The notes below the pieces were generated by a model. It worked only from the letters and a program-made list of their open reading frames with translations, did no database searches and was not told where the DNA came from. Below are positions 36,161 to 46,343 of a DNA stretch of 64,000 nt, one piece after another. Source of the DNA: Paraburkholderia phosphatilytica. Its GTDB lineage: Bacteria > Pseudomonadota > Gammaproteobacteria > Burkholderiales > Burkholderiaceae. Every line of letters starts with the position of its first letter. Position 1 is the first letter of the stretch. Position numbers and translations under genes: made by a program. The DNA lies in contig NZ_QQOA01000031.1 in the NCBI RefSeq assembly GCF_003443895.1, forward strand, positions 1 through 64,000, in the 5' to 3' direction.

Positions 36161-39100
36161 TCAGTGCGCTGCGGCCGGTACCTGCTCCGGCCCCGGTTCG
36201 GGTGCCGGCTGCTGGTGGTCCATCTTACCCCGATCGTCGCGGACCCGCTCGACGTGGGGTTTCGCCCACGATCCGTTGATCGCGTAGTCGCGCGCGAACG
36301 CCGACGAGATGCCGTGCGACAGCGCGAAATCCGCCACCAGCGCGCCCAGCCCGAGGAACGGATTGATCACGGTCGCAGCGACCACGGCGGCGCCCGCGCT
36401 GACCGTCGGCGTGATGTGCACGTGCAGGTCCTGGGTTTCGTGCGCGAGATCGACGGTGCCGCTCATGTCCGCGCGTGCGGGTGCCGTGACGAGCTGGAAG
36501 TTGTCGGTGCGCGCGATGCCGTTGTCGATCTGCGCGCTGCCCGTCACGCGCTCGAACGGCAGGCCTTCGCCGATCACGTCCTTGAAATTGAGGGTCGCGA
36601 AACGCGCGAGGCTTTGCAGGCTGATCACGCCGAGCAGTTTCGCGACACCCGGATCGACCTTCAGGATCTGGCCATGCCGCAGATCGAGCGCGAGGTTGCC
36701 GCCGAGCGTCGGGTAGTCGATCGCCGTCGGGCCGCCGCGCCAGCCGATCTTGCCCGACAGCGTGCCCGAGCCGTTCTTCAGCGTGCGCGGCTGGCCGGCG
36801 CGTTCGAGCAGCGCGCCGGCGTCCTTCACGTCCAGCTTGAAATCGAACACGGTGCGGCGCGCGGTGTCTTCGTCGACGTTCGCGCCGAGCTTCGTCGACG
36901 TGCGCCAGTTGCCGGTTGCGGTGAGCGTCGCGGCCGGGTTGCTGAGATCGAGCTTGTCGAGCTGCCAGACGGGCACGCCGTCTTCGTCGAAGTTGTGCGC
37001 GTCGACTTCGAGCCGGCCGAGGTTGTGGTCGCGCACGATCAGCTCGTTGACGATCAGATCGATCGACGGCACGTTCTTCGCCGGCTGCGAGATCGCCTGG
37101 CCGAGCAGGTCGTTGCGGCTCGTCGACGGCACCACGAGCCGTGCGAGCCGCGCCTGCAGCATGCCTGGCGAGTCTTTCGTCGCGCCCGGCTGCCACGACA
37201 CGTGGCCCGACATCTGGTTCGAGCCGATGTTGGCCTGCCAGCCGTTGTTCGCCTCGCGCGACGCGCCGACCACGACGCTTTCCCATTGCCGCTTGAGCAG
37301 CGTCAACGTGCCGATGTGCACGGCGAGGCGATCGGGCACGTACTGCATCGCAGTGCCTGGCGAGACGCTCGACTGCGCGGTATCCACCGTGTTGTGCATC
37401 TGCGTGAAGACCGTGCGCCACGCGTCGGCGTCGAGCGTCGGCAGATCCACTGCGGCCGTCACGCCTTCGGTGGGCAGATCGGCGGGCTTGTTGACGCCGA
37501 CCGCGCCGCGCAGCACCTTGGCCGGCTCGCCGGGCTGGTGCGTGAGCAGATACGTGCCGACGATCGGGCCGAAGCGCAGGTCGGCGCGCTGTTCGCCGGC
37601 GACTGCCGGGTTGTCGGTCGGCGCGAGCGAGAAGCGCAGCGGCATCGCGGTGCCGACCGGCTTGTCGAACGGCGCAGGGAAGTCGAGCGCGAGGCCCGTC
37701 ATGTCGGAGCTCGCCGAGATCGCCGGGATGTGGCCTTTCGCGCCGCGCACGGCGAGCGAGTAGGGCGCGCTGCCGCTCACGCGCTTGAGCACTTCGGCGG
37801 GCGTGCCGTGCAGGTTCAGCGAGTCGCGCGCGGTATCCACGGCGATGTTGCCGCCGACATCGAACGCATAGGTGCCGTCCTGCTTCAGGCCGCCGTTCGC
37901 GCGGATGTCGCCGCCGAGAAACTGGCCCGCGAGCCCGTTCAGCGCAACCGTATGTTCGGTGAACGCGACCTTGCCGGTCAGCTGCGACAGCGGCGGCACG
38001 TTGTCCGCGGCGAGCCGGTCGCGCTGGAAGGTGAGCGCGCCTTCCACGCCAATGTGCGGCTTCGGGTAGCGCGGAATGGTCAGCTTCAGCGCGAGCGCCG
38101 ATGAACCGTCCGCCTTGACCTTGTCGCCTTCGTGCTTCGTCATGTAGCCGAGCGAGCTTTGATTCGCGTAGTCCAGCATGTCGGCGAGCGGGCCGTGTGC
38201 CGCGCCGTCGATCACGAGCGGCGACGCCTTCGTGCCGAGGTCTTCGATGCGGCCATCCACCTTCGTCGCGGTGACCCGCTTGTAGCGTGCGTGATCGATG
38301 TCGAAGCGCAGCTTGTTTTCCTTCAGCTCGAACGCGCCGTCGATGTCGTCGAACGCGGGCCAGACGCTCGGCGCGCCGTTGCGCATATTGCGCGGCGGGA
38401 ACGGCGACGGGTCGAAGCGCCCGCCGCGGAACGGCGCGACGATATGGAACACGCCCGCGGTCGGATCGCGCGAATACGGGAATTTGTCGAGGTTGCCGTG
38501 AATCTCGATGGTCGCGTTGCGCGACACGCCGCTTTGCAGACCGTGGCCGAGATAGATGCGCAGCTTCTCGCTGATGCTCGTCGGCAGATAGCGGGCGATG
38601 TGCGCGACCTGGGCCCGCGCGAACTGCGCCTTGAGGTCCAGCGAGCCACGGCCGTGGCCCGCGTTCGAGTACGACGCGGTGAGCTTCGCGTTCGTATCGG
38701 CGTTCGCGACACTGAAGTCGGACACCTGAACGTCGAAGGCCTTGTGGCGCTCGCCCGCCGCGACGGTCGGCGCGATGGTCCATGTGCCGTGGCCGATCAT
38801 CCGGTCGAACGTGAGGCGGGGGTTGTCGAACACGCCCGGGATCGTCACTGCCGCGTTCGCCGTATCGAGCGCGATCGAACCGTGCGATTCATCCGCGTCG
38901 ACGTGGCCCCACACGTTCTCGAAGCCCGGAATGCCGGCGCGCGGATGGCCGAGCGGCGTGAGGCCCGGCGGCGGCTCCTGGGCGGCGACGCTGATGCCCT
39001 GCAGGTCGGCCTTGAAGCGGTAGTGGATCACCGGCTCGACCACCGAGCTGCGCTGCTCCGTGGCCGCTTCGCCGGCGTCGGGCTTCGCGCGTTCGAGCGC

Positions 39101-40381
39101 GATCGTGTAGTTCGCGACCGTGCCGCGCGGATTGAAGCGCACGAGCGCGTTCAGGAAGCGGCGCGGCAGCGGCAGCGCGCGGCTGAATTCCGCCAGCAGC
39201 CCGAGGTCGATGCGGTCGCCGGTGATGCTCATCGACTGGCCGTGCTGCACGCTCGGCTTGCGGTATTGCGCGGATAGCGTGGAGAGCGCGAGGGTGCGCG
39301 ACACCGGCGTGCCGTCGTCGAGCGGCGGCTGGCCCATCTCGGCGTGCAGGTCGCGCAGCTGCAGCGCGTAGTCGTCGCCGTTCACGGCCATCGTCCAGTC
39401 GAAGTTCGCGACCGGGATGTCGAGCTTCGGCTGGGTGGGGTGCACCTGCAGCAGCACGTCGGTGCCGGCGAGCGTGCCGGTCGCGGAGGTGATGCGGCCT
39501 TCGGTGAAGTCGAACCAGATGGCGTTGTCGATGCGCCCCTGGTAGGTCGAGATCGGAAAGTTCACGTAATGCGCGAGCGTCGGCAGATCCACCGGGCCGG
39601 TGGACACGTACGCCTCGCCGGTCCAGTTCACCGGTTTGCCGATCGCCGTCAGCGTCGTGTGCCTGAAACTTGCGCGGAAGTCGAGCGGGCCGTGCAGCAG
39701 CGTGCCATCGGCGGGGGCCTGCAGTGCGGCCTGGTGCTCCGTGCCGTCGTTGAGCATCGCGAGCCGGATGTTCGACAGCGCGAGTTCGGGTGCGTCGTGC
39801 TGCGCGTCGCGCCAGCGCAGCGTGCCGCCGCGCAGCACGATCGCCTGCTGACGCAGCAGCCACGTGGACAGCGTGTCGTTGCCGGTGTGCCGCGTCGGCA
39901 CCGGCACGCCCGCCACCGACAGCCCGCCGCCCGAATCCCGCTCGATCAGCACGTCCGGCCGGTCTACGATCAGGCTCGACAGCAGCGGCGTGAAGCGCAC
40001 GAGCGACTGCCACGACACAGTGGCGACGGCATGCGGGATCTGCAGCGCGAGCTGGCCGTTGCGATCGCGGATCGTCACGTTCTCGATGTCGAGCCCGGGC
40101 TGGTAGCCGGTCCAGTGCGGCGTCAGCTTGCCGATGGACAGTTGCGCGTGGATCTTCTCGGAGACGAGCGCCTCGATGCGCGGACGGAACGCGTCGGCAT
40201 GCGGCAGGACGATGTAACGGAGTCCGACATACAGGCCCGCGGTGATGAAATAGACGATCAGCCCGATTGCCAGCACCACGTGCAGCGTGTGGCGCAGCAC
40301 GGTGTGGAGCCAGTCCGCGCCGTGCGCCGGGTGGACGTCTCCGGCATGGTGCTGGTCGGCGGAATCGTTTCGCTCGGACAT
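36161..40381 (-). CDS. yhdP: YhdP-family AsmA-like envelope lipid-transport protein
   Basis: A 1406-residue inner-membrane-anchored protein. One N-terminal helix (about 32-56, LAIGLIVYFITAGLYVGLRY) leads to a long periplasmic beta-rich TamB/AsmA-like rod; the DUF3971 and AsmA C-terminal regions are recognisable, ending VGARVADFALS-like with a TVINPFLGLGALVADFAL segment. E. coli YhdP (1266 aa) helps move phospholipid to the outer membrane. A cytosolic acidic/His-rich N terminus (about 25 residues) and Pro-rich C terminus flank it. Single gene, 208 nt from divergent glnE. Confidence 0.92.
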   Translation of the reverse strand: MSERNDSADQHHAGDVHPAHGADWLHTVLRHTLHVVLAIGLIVYFITAGLYVGLRYIVLPHADAFRPRIEALVSEKIHAQLSIGKLTPHWTGYQPGLDIENVTIRDRNGQLALQIPHAVATVSWQSLVRFTPLLSSLIVDRPDVLIERDSGGGLSVAGVPVPTRHTGNDTLSTWLLRQQAIVLRGGTLRWRDAQHDAPELALSNIRLAMLNDGTEHQAALQAPADGTLLHGPLDFRASFRHTTLTAIGKPVNWTGEAYVSTGPVDLPTLAHYVNFPISTYQGRIDNAIWFDFTEGRITSATGTLAGTDVLLQVHPTQPKLDIPVANFDWTMAVNGDDYALQLRDLHAEMGQPPLDDGTPVSRTLALSTLSAQYRKPSVQHGQSMSITGDRIDLGLLAEFSRALPLPRRFLNALVRFNPRGTVANYTIALERAKPDAGEAATEQRSSVVEPVIHYRFKADLQGISVAAQEPPPGLTPLGHPRAGIPGFENVWGHVDADESHGSIALDTANAAVTIPGVFDNPRLTFDRMIGHGTWTIAPTVAAGERHKAFDVQVSDFSVANADTNAKLTASYSNAGHGRGSLDLKAQFARAQVAHIARYLPTSISEKLRIYLGHGLQSGVSRNATIEIHGNLDKFPYSRDPTAGVFHIVAPFRGGRFDPSPFPPRNMRNGAPSVWPAFDDIDGAFELKENKLRFDIDHARYKRVTATKVDGRIEDLGTKASPLVIDGAAHGPLADMLDYANQSSLGYMTKHEGDKVKADGSSALALKLTIPRYPKPHIGVEGALTFQRDRLAADNVPPLSQLTGKVAFTEHTVALNGLAGQFLGGDIRANGGLKQDGTYAFDVGGNIAVDTARDSLNLHGTPAEVLKRVSGSAPYSLAVRGAKGHIPAISASSDMTGLALDFPAPFDKPVGTAMPLRFSLAPTDNPAVAGEQRADLRFGPIVGTYLLTHQPGEPAKVLRGAVGVNKPADLPTEGVTAAVDLPTLDADAWRTVFTQMHNTVDTAQSSVSPGTAMQYVPDRLAVHIGTLTLLKRQWESVVVGASREANNGWQANIGSNQMSGHVSWQPGATKDSPGMLQARLARLVVPSTSRNDLLGQAISQPAKNVPSIDLIVNELIVRDHNLGRLEVDAHNFDEDGVPVWQLDKLDLSNPAATLTATGNWRTSTKLGANVDEDTARRTVFDFKLDVKDAGALLERAGQPRTLKNGSGTLSGKIGWRGGPTAIDYPTLGGNLALDLRHGQILKVDPGVAKLLGVISLQSLARFATLNFKDVIGEGLPFERVTGSAQIDNGIARTDNFQLVTAPARADMSGTVDLAHETQDLHVHITPTVSAGAAVVAATVINPFLGLGALVADFALSHGISSAFARDYAINGSWAKPHVERVRDDRGKMDHQQPAPEPGPEQVPAAAH

Positions 40382-40589
40382 GCTGCGACGGATGGCGTAT
40401 GGTAGTTTTGCGGTCTGACGATGAAATGTAACACAGGGCCGGATGGCCCGGACGGCCCTTCAGGCTGTGGTTTCCGGGATACCTTACGCAATTTCACATG
40501 CGTCGGGCCGACAATTTGCAAGCAGTTACAAGACCCTGGTTCCAGCGGGTGCTGTCGGCGGAACCAGCAACCGATGAGCCAGACCTTTG

Positions 40590-43427
40590 ATGACTGACGC
40601 ACCTCTCCCGAGTTCCGCCGATTCTCCAGCCGGCTCCCCTGCGAATTCCGCCTGCTCCCACGGGTATTCCCGATACGCACAGCGCATGCTGACCGCTCGT
40701 CCCGAGCTGGGCGGCCGGATCGCAACGCTGGCCGCGGCGCCGATCACCCGCGAGCGCATCGACGCGCGGCTCGACGCGCTTTGCGATGCTGAGCGCGCGG
40801 GCCCCGACGCTCCGCTCGCCGAAGACGGCCTGAAGCGCGCGCTCCGTCAGCTGCGTGCCGAGGTGTTCTGCGCGGTGATGGAGCGCGATCTGGCGCGCAC
40901 GGCCGATGTGGCCGAAGTCACCGGCACGATGACGGATCTCGCCGAAGCGACCATCCAGCGAGCGATGCGCGTGCTGTCGGCGGAGATGGAGGGGCTCTTC
41001 GGCGAGCCGCGTGACGAGTTTGGCGAGCGGCTCGCGCTCGGGGTGGTCGGGATGGGCAAGCTGGGCGGCCGCGAGCTCAACGTGTCGTCGGACATCGATC
41101 TGATCTTCGTCTACGAGGACGATGGCGAGACGGCCGGCGGCCAGCGCTCGCCGCTGTCGACCCAGGAATACTTCACGCGGCTCGGGCGCCGACTGATCGG
41201 CGCGCTTGCCGAGGTGACCGCCGACGGCTACGTGTTTCGCGTCGACATGCGGCTGCGGCCGAACGGCGATTCGGGCCCGCTCGTCTGCAGTCTCGGCATG
41301 CTCGAAGAGTATTTCTACGTGCAGGGCCGCGAGTGGGAGCGCTACGCGTGGATCAAGGGGCGGCTTGTGTCGGAAGGCGAGAGCGACGCGGCAGGGCGGC
41401 TCGCGAAGCAGCTCGACGCGATCGTCACACCGTTCATCTACCGGCGCTACCTCGACTTCGGCGTGATCGGCGCGATCCGTTCGCTGCACGTGCAGATCCG
41501 CCAGGAGGCGCAGCGGCGCGCGTCGATGCGCCCCGACAAGGCGGACGACATCAAACTGGGCCGCGGCGGCATTCGCGAGATCGAGTTCAGCGCGCAGGTG
41601 TTCCAACTGATCCGCGGCGGCCAGGACGCCGGTTTCCGGGTCCGCCCGACCTTGCAGGTGCTGCAGCACGCAACCGCCCAAGGGCTGATCGCGTCGTCGG
41701 TGTGTCTGGAGCTGACGCAGGCGTATCGCTTTCTGCGCGAACTCGAGCACCGGCTGCAATACCGCGACGACGCGCAGACCCACGCGATGCCCGTCGACGA
41801 GGGCGAACGCGCGGCCCTCGCGCACGCGATGGGCTTCGGCAGCTACGGCGAACTGATGATGGTGCTCGAAGGGCACCGCGAGCGGGTGGAGCGCCAGTTC
41901 GACCAGATCTTCGCCGACAAGGTAAACGGCCACCGCGGCTGTGCGGCGCCCGAGGACGGCGCGGCCGCCTGGGTGTGGAGCAGCGCGCTCGCCGACGAGA
42001 GCGAAGACGAGGCGCTCGCTGCGCGGCTCGTCGAGCTGGGCATCGCGGAACCCGCGGATCTGCTCGCCCGGCTGCGCGGCGTGTGGCGCTCGTCGCGCTA
42101 CGCGGGGCTGCCGGAGCGCAGTCGTCAGCGCTTCGACGTCGTCGCGCAACGGGCACTCGAAGCCGCGCGCACGCTCGAGCCGCCGGAGCGCCGCGCCGAT
42201 ACGGTCGCGCGCTGCTTCGATCTGCTGGAGGCCATCGGGCGGCGCGGTGCTTACCTGGCGCTGCTGACGGAGTACCCGCAGGCGCTGACCCGCGTGCTGT
42301 CGGTGCTCGGCGCGTCGCGCTGGGCGGCCGGCTATCTGATCCGCCATCCGCAGCTGCTCGACGAACTGCTCGACGACGAAGGGATGGGCAGCCCGTTCGA
42401 CTGGGCGGAGTTCAAGCGCAACCTGCGCGCCCGGCTTGCCGCCGCCGATGGTCCGGAGCAGCAGATGGACCTGTTGCGCCACGCGCATCAGGCCGAGGTG
42501 TTCCGTATCCTGCTGATCGACCTCGCGGGCAAGCTCACGGTTGAGCACGTCAGCGACCGGCTGTCGGAACTCGCCGACGCGGTGCTCGACGTGACGGTCG
42601 AAGCGGTCTGGCGGCAGCTGTCGAAACGTCATCGCGACGTGCCGAAGTTCGCGGTGATCGCGTACGGCAAGCTCGGCGGCAAGGAACTGGGCTATGCGTC
42701 CGATCTCGATCTGATCTTCCTGCACGACGATCCGGACGATTCGGCATCCGATGTTTACGCGACGTTCGCGCGCCGGCTGATCACCTGGCTCACGATGGCG
42801 ACCGGCGCGGGCACGCTGTTCGACGTCGATCTACGATTGCGCCCGAATGGCGAGTCCGGGCTGCTCGTAACGGACCTCGAATCGTTCCGCCGCTACCAGC
42901 TGCGCGAAGGCGATGCCGCCAATACCGCGTGGGTCTGGGAGCATCAGGCGCTGACGCGTGCCCGCTACTGCGCGGGCGATGCCGCGATCGGCGAGCAGTT
43001 CGAAGCGATCCGCGTGCAGGTGCTGACCACCCCGCGCGAGGCGACGCCGCTCGCGCAGGAGATCGTCGACATGCGCAAAAAGGTCGAGGACGGGCATCCG
43101 AACCGGACCGAACTGTTCGACCTGAAGCACGATCGCGGCGGCATGGTGGACATCGAGTTTCTCGTGCAGTACTGGGTGCTGCTGCACGCGGCCAAAGACC
43201 CTGAGCTGATCCGCAACACCGGCAATATCGCGCTGCTGCGCGAGGTGTCGCGCTACGGGCTGATGACGGCCGACGAGGCCGAAACGGTCGGCGCCGCGTA
43301 CCGCACCTACCGGAAGCTGCAGCACACGCTGCGGCTCGATGGGATGGAGAAGGCGCGCGTCGCGCCGGAGTCGGTGAACGACGAGCGCGACGCGGTGCTG
43401 GCGTTGTGGCGGCGGGTGTTCGGGTAA
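40590..43427 (+). CDS. glnE: bifunctional glutamine synthetase adenylyltransferase/deadenylase
   Basis: A 945-residue enzyme that adenylylates or deadenylylates glutamine synthetase under PII control. Two nucleotidyltransferase domains are visible: GMGKLGGRELNVSSDIDLIFVY (about 152-173, deadenylase) and AYGKLGGKELGYASDLDLIFLHDD (about 690-713, adenylylase), each with the Asp-x-Asp pair, joined by helical regulatory segments. ATG 40590 overlaps a 7-codon ORF (40574-40597) that might couple translation. Convergent with recN. Confidence 0.96.
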   Translation: MTDAPLPSSADSPAGSPANSACSHGYSRYAQRMLTARPELGGRIATLAAAPITRERIDARLDALCDAERAGPDAPLAEDGLKRALRQLRAEVFCAVMERDLARTADVAEVTGTMTDLAEATIQRAMRVLSAEMEGLFGEPRDEFGERLALGVVGMGKLGGRELNVSSDIDLIFVYEDDGETAGGQRSPLSTQEYFTRLGRRLIGALAEVTADGYVFRVDMRLRPNGDSGPLVCSLGMLEEYFYVQGREWERYAWIKGRLVSEGESDAAGRLAKQLDAIVTPFIYRRYLDFGVIGAIRSLHVQIRQEAQRRASMRPDKADDIKLGRGGIREIEFSAQVFQLIRGGQDAGFRVRPTLQVLQHATAQGLIASSVCLELTQAYRFLRELEHRLQYRDDAQTHAMPVDEGERAALAHAMGFGSYGELMMVLEGHRERVERQFDQIFADKVNGHRGCAAPEDGAAAWVWSSALADESEDEALAARLVELGIAEPADLLARLRGVWRSSRYAGLPERSRQRFDVVAQRALEAARTLEPPERRADTVARCFDLLEAIGRRGAYLALLTEYPQALTRVLSVLGASRWAAGYLIRHPQLLDELLDDEGMGSPFDWAEFKRNLRARLAAADGPEQQMDLLRHAHQAEVFRILLIDLAGKLTVEHVSDRLSELADAVLDVTVEAVWRQLSKRHRDVPKFAVIAYGKLGGKELGYASDLDLIFLHDDPDDSASDVYATFARRLITWLTMATGAGTLFDVDLRLRPNGESGLLVTDLESFRRYQLREGDAANTAWVWEHQALTRARYCAGDAAIGEQFEAIRVQVLTTPREATPLAQEIVDMRKKVEDGHPNRTELFDLKHDRGGMVDIEFLVQYWVLLHAAKDPELIRNTGNIALLREVSRYGLMTADEAETVGAAYRTYRKLQHTLRLDGMEKARVAPESVNDERDAVLALWRRVFG

Positions 43428-43460
43428 CCTGCGGCTCGGGTGGCGGCCCCGGTTGGGAGC

Positions 43461-45128
43461 TTACGCCGCCAGCATTTCCTTCGCGTGCTTGCGGGTGGTC
43501 GCGGTAATTTCCAGACCACCCAGCATGCGCGCCACTTCCTCGATGCGGCTCGCGCGGTCGAGCGGGTTCACCGTGCTGATCGTACCGCCGTTGCCGTTGG
43601 ACGCCTTCGCCACCTGGAAATGCTGATCGCCGCGCGCGGCCACCTGCGGCAGGTGCGTCACGCACAGCACCTGGCGCTGCTCGCCGAGCTGATGCAGCAG
43701 CCTGCCGACCACTTCCGCGACACCGCCGCCGATACCCGTATCCACTTCGTCGAAGATCAGCGTCGGCGTCGGGCTGGCGGCGCTCGCGATCACCGAGAGC
43801 GCGAGCGAGATGCGGGCAAGTTCGCCGCCCGACGCAACCTTTGCGAGCGGCCGCAGCGGCACGCCCGCATGACCGGCCACGCGGAACTCGATCTGCTCGA
43901 GTCCGTGCGCGCCGCCTTCTGGCAGCGGCACCAGCGCCACCTCGAAACTGCCGCCCGCCATCGATAGCTCCTGCATGCCGGTCGTGACTGCCGCGCCGAG
44001 CGCCTTCGCGGCCTTCGCGCGCGCCTTCGACAGCAGTTTCGCTTCCGCGAAGAACGCGTCTCTCGCTTTGGATTCGGCGGCGCGAAGGCTGTCGAGATCA
44101 GCGGCGGCATCGAGTTTCGCGAGCTGTTCTCGGCGCGCCATGTGTTCTTCCGGCAGCGTTTCGGGCTGCAGACGGAACTTGCGGGCGGTGGAATGGAGTG
44201 CGTCGAGGCGCTTTTCGACCTGTGCGAGCCGATCGGGATCGAGGTCGAGCCGCTGCGCGTAGTGGTTCAACGAGTAGGCCGCTTCCTGCAGCTGGATCTC
44301 GGCGGGCTCGAGCGCGGCGAGCGCGTCGCCGAGCTCGGGATCGATCTCCGCGAGATCGCGCAGCTTCGAGATGATCGAGCCGAGATGCGTGATCATCGCC
44401 TCGTCGGATTCGGACAGCGCGGCGAGCGCGCCCTGCACGCCTTCGATCAGATTCGCCGAGTGCGAGAGCCGCCGATGCTCGGCGCCGACTTCTTCCCATT
44501 CGCCCGGCTGCGGCGCGAGCTTGTCCAGTTCGGCGAGCTGCCACGCGAGCCGTTCGCGTTCCAGCTGCAACTCGCGATCGCGCGATTGCGCGTCTTCGAC
44601 GGCCTGCGTCGCGTCGCGCCAGCCGCGCCATGCGCGCGTCACCTTCGCGGCGGCATCGGCGAGCCCGGCGTGCGTGTCGAACAGGTTGCGCTGCGCGTCC
44701 GGCCGCATCAGCAGCTGGTGCGCGTGCTGCCCGTGGATGTCCACCAGCATCTCGCCCACTTCGCGCAACTGCGTGAGTGTGGCGGGCGTGCCGTTGATGA
44801 ATGCGCGCGAGCGGCCGTTCGAATCGATGACGCGTCGCAGCATCACGCTGCCGGCGTGGTCGTCATCGTTCGGGACGGCGAGTGCCTGCTCGTCGAGCCA
44901 TTGCGCGACGAGCGCATGGGTGTCGAACTCGGCGGTGATATCGGCGCGCGATTCGCCGGCCCGCACGACGCTCGCATCGGCACGGGCCCCGAGCGTCAAC
45001 GCGAGCGCGTCGATCAGGATGGATTTGCCGGCACCCGTTTCGCCGGAAAACACCGTGAAGCCGCTGTCGAATTCGAGATCGAGCGCGGCGACGATGACGA
45101 AGTCGCGGATCGAGAGATGGCGAAGCAT
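43461..45128 (-). CDS. recN: DNA repair protein RecN
   Basis: A 555-residue SMC-like ATPase for double-strand break repair. Walker A FSGETGAGKSILIDAL (about 29-44), the coiled coil spanning roughly 160-360 (ARVTRAWRGWRD onward), signature VASGGELARISLAL and Walker B LIFDEVDTGIGG are all in place. It follows nadK by 46 nt, a linkage also seen in E. coli. Confidence 0.96.
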   Translation of the reverse strand: MLRHLSIRDFVIVAALDLEFDSGFTVFSGETGAGKSILIDALALTLGARADASVVRAGESRADITAEFDTHALVAQWLDEQALAVPNDDDHAGSVMLRRVIDSNGRSRAFINGTPATLTQLREVGEMLVDIHGQHAHQLLMRPDAQRNLFDTHAGLADAAAKVTRAWRGWRDATQAVEDAQSRDRELQLERERLAWQLAELDKLAPQPGEWEEVGAEHRRLSHSANLIEGVQGALAALSESDEAMITHLGSIISKLRDLAEIDPELGDALAALEPAEIQLQEAAYSLNHYAQRLDLDPDRLAQVEKRLDALHSTARKFRLQPETLPEEHMARREQLAKLDAAADLDSLRAAESKARDAFFAEAKLLSKARAKAAKALGAAVTTGMQELSMAGGSFEVALVPLPEGGAHGLEQIEFRVAGHAGVPLRPLAKVASGGELARISLALSVIASAASPTPTLIFDEVDTGIGGGVAEVVGRLLHQLGEQRQVLCVTHLPQVAARGDQHFQVAKASNGNGGTISTVNPLDRASRIEEVARMLGGLEITATTRKHAKEMLAA

Positions 45129-45174
45129 GGAGGTCGATGAAATGGCGTGCGGGTGGCGTACGTCAGTGACGGGC

Positions 45175-46077
45175 TTAAATGGTGGGGTCGTCTTCGTGCG
45201 ACGGGTGCTCGTTCCAGTGCAGCTTCTTGCGCAGCGTCGCGTAATAGCTGTAGCCGACCGGATGCAGGAACGGCACGGTATGGCGCGAACGGCGCACGTC
45301 GATCACGTCGTTCAGTTCGAGCGCGGTGAACGACTGCATGTCGAAGTTCACGTTGACGTCGCGGCCGGACACGATCTGGATGCTGACCCTGGATTCGTCC
45401 GGCAGCACGATCGGACGGTTCGACAGCGCGTGCGGCGCGATCGGCACGAGCACGAGGCCTTGCAGCTGGGGGTGCAGGATCGGGCCTTGCGACGACAGCG
45501 CATAAGCCGTGGAGCCGGTGGGCGTCGCGACGATCAGGCCGTCCGAGCGCTGGTTGTACATGAAGCGGCCGTCCACCGAGACGCGCAGCTCCGCCATGCC
45601 GGAGAAGCCGCTGCGGTTCACGACCACGTCGTTGAACGCGAGCGCGTGGTAGATCGGGTCGCCATCGCGCACGATGCGCGATTCGAGCAGCGTGCGCTCC
45701 TCGCGCTCGAAGCTGCCCGCGAGCATCTGCGGGACGATCTCGCGCATGTCAGAGATCGGGATGTCGGTGATGAAACCGAGCCGGCCATGGTTGATGCCGA
45801 TCAGCGGCGTACGGTAGGGCGCGAGCTGGCGGCCGATGCCGAGCATCGTGCCGTCGCCGCCGAGCACCACCGCGACGTCCGCGCGCGCGCCGATTTCCGC
45901 GGGGCGCAGCGTCGGGTAGCCGGACACGCCGATCTGCCCGGCCGTTTCCGCTTCGAATACGACTTCGAAGCCGCGCTTTGCGATGCACGCGGCGAGTGCG
46001 GTCAGCGGCTCGCCGATGCCCGGAGTGTTGCTGCGCCCGACAAGCGCAACCGTCTTGAACTGGCTGTTGATCTGCAT
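45175..46077 (-). CDS. nadK: NAD kinase
   Basis: A 300-residue ATP/NAD kinase making NADP+. The GGDGTMLG motif (about 71-78), [12 protein letters not shown] and the [13 protein letters not shown] segment are diagnostic. ATG 46077 starts [15 protein letters not shown], the family's first strand. Divergent from hrcA across a 266-nt region in which I found no gene. Confidence 0.96.
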   Translation of the reverse strand: MQINSQFKTVALVGRSNTPGIGEPLTALAACIAKRGFEVVFEAETAGQIGVSGYPTLRPAEIGARADVAVVLGGDGTMLGIGRQLAPYRTPLIGINHGRLGFITDIPISDMREIVPQMLAGSFEREERTLLESRIVRDGDPIYHALAFNDVVVNRSGFSGMAELRVSVDGRFMYNQRSDGLIVATPTGSTAYALSSQGPILHPQLQGLVLVPIAPHALSNRPIVLPDESRVSIQIVSGRDVNVNFDMQSFTALELNDVIDVRRSRHTVPFLHPVGYSYYATLRKKLHWNEHPSHEDDPTI

Positions 46078-46343
46078 GCCGGCATTACACCATAGCTGGG
46101 TCGCGAAAAGAACCGGCGGGGCTGGGCGCTCGCGAGCGCCGCGGCCGCCCGCGAGCGGCGTCCGGGGCGCGCTTCGGCCTCGCTGACGCACCCGGCCAGA
46201 CGACGATTATCGTTAGAATGGTGGCGTGCTGATGACAGGCCGCGTTGCCGGGCGGCTGTCCGCGCGGCGCGCAGCCTGCGCGAACCGTTGCGCACGTTGC
46301 CGGCAACCGTGATGACGCCGTCATTGAGCTAAAATTTTCCGTC

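Noticed and set aside
36225-38783. 852-codon frame-shifted open frame within yhdP
   Set aside because: Same strand, other frame, almost only Arg, Ala and Gly; the yhdP frame is continuous and domain-bearing.
40494-42725. 743-codon open frame opposite glnE
   Set aside because: Shadow of the third-position GC bias of glnE; no recognisable domain.
46078-46343. CIRCE operator between nadK and hrcA
   Set aside because: No GCACTC/GAGTGC dyad in the region by inspection.
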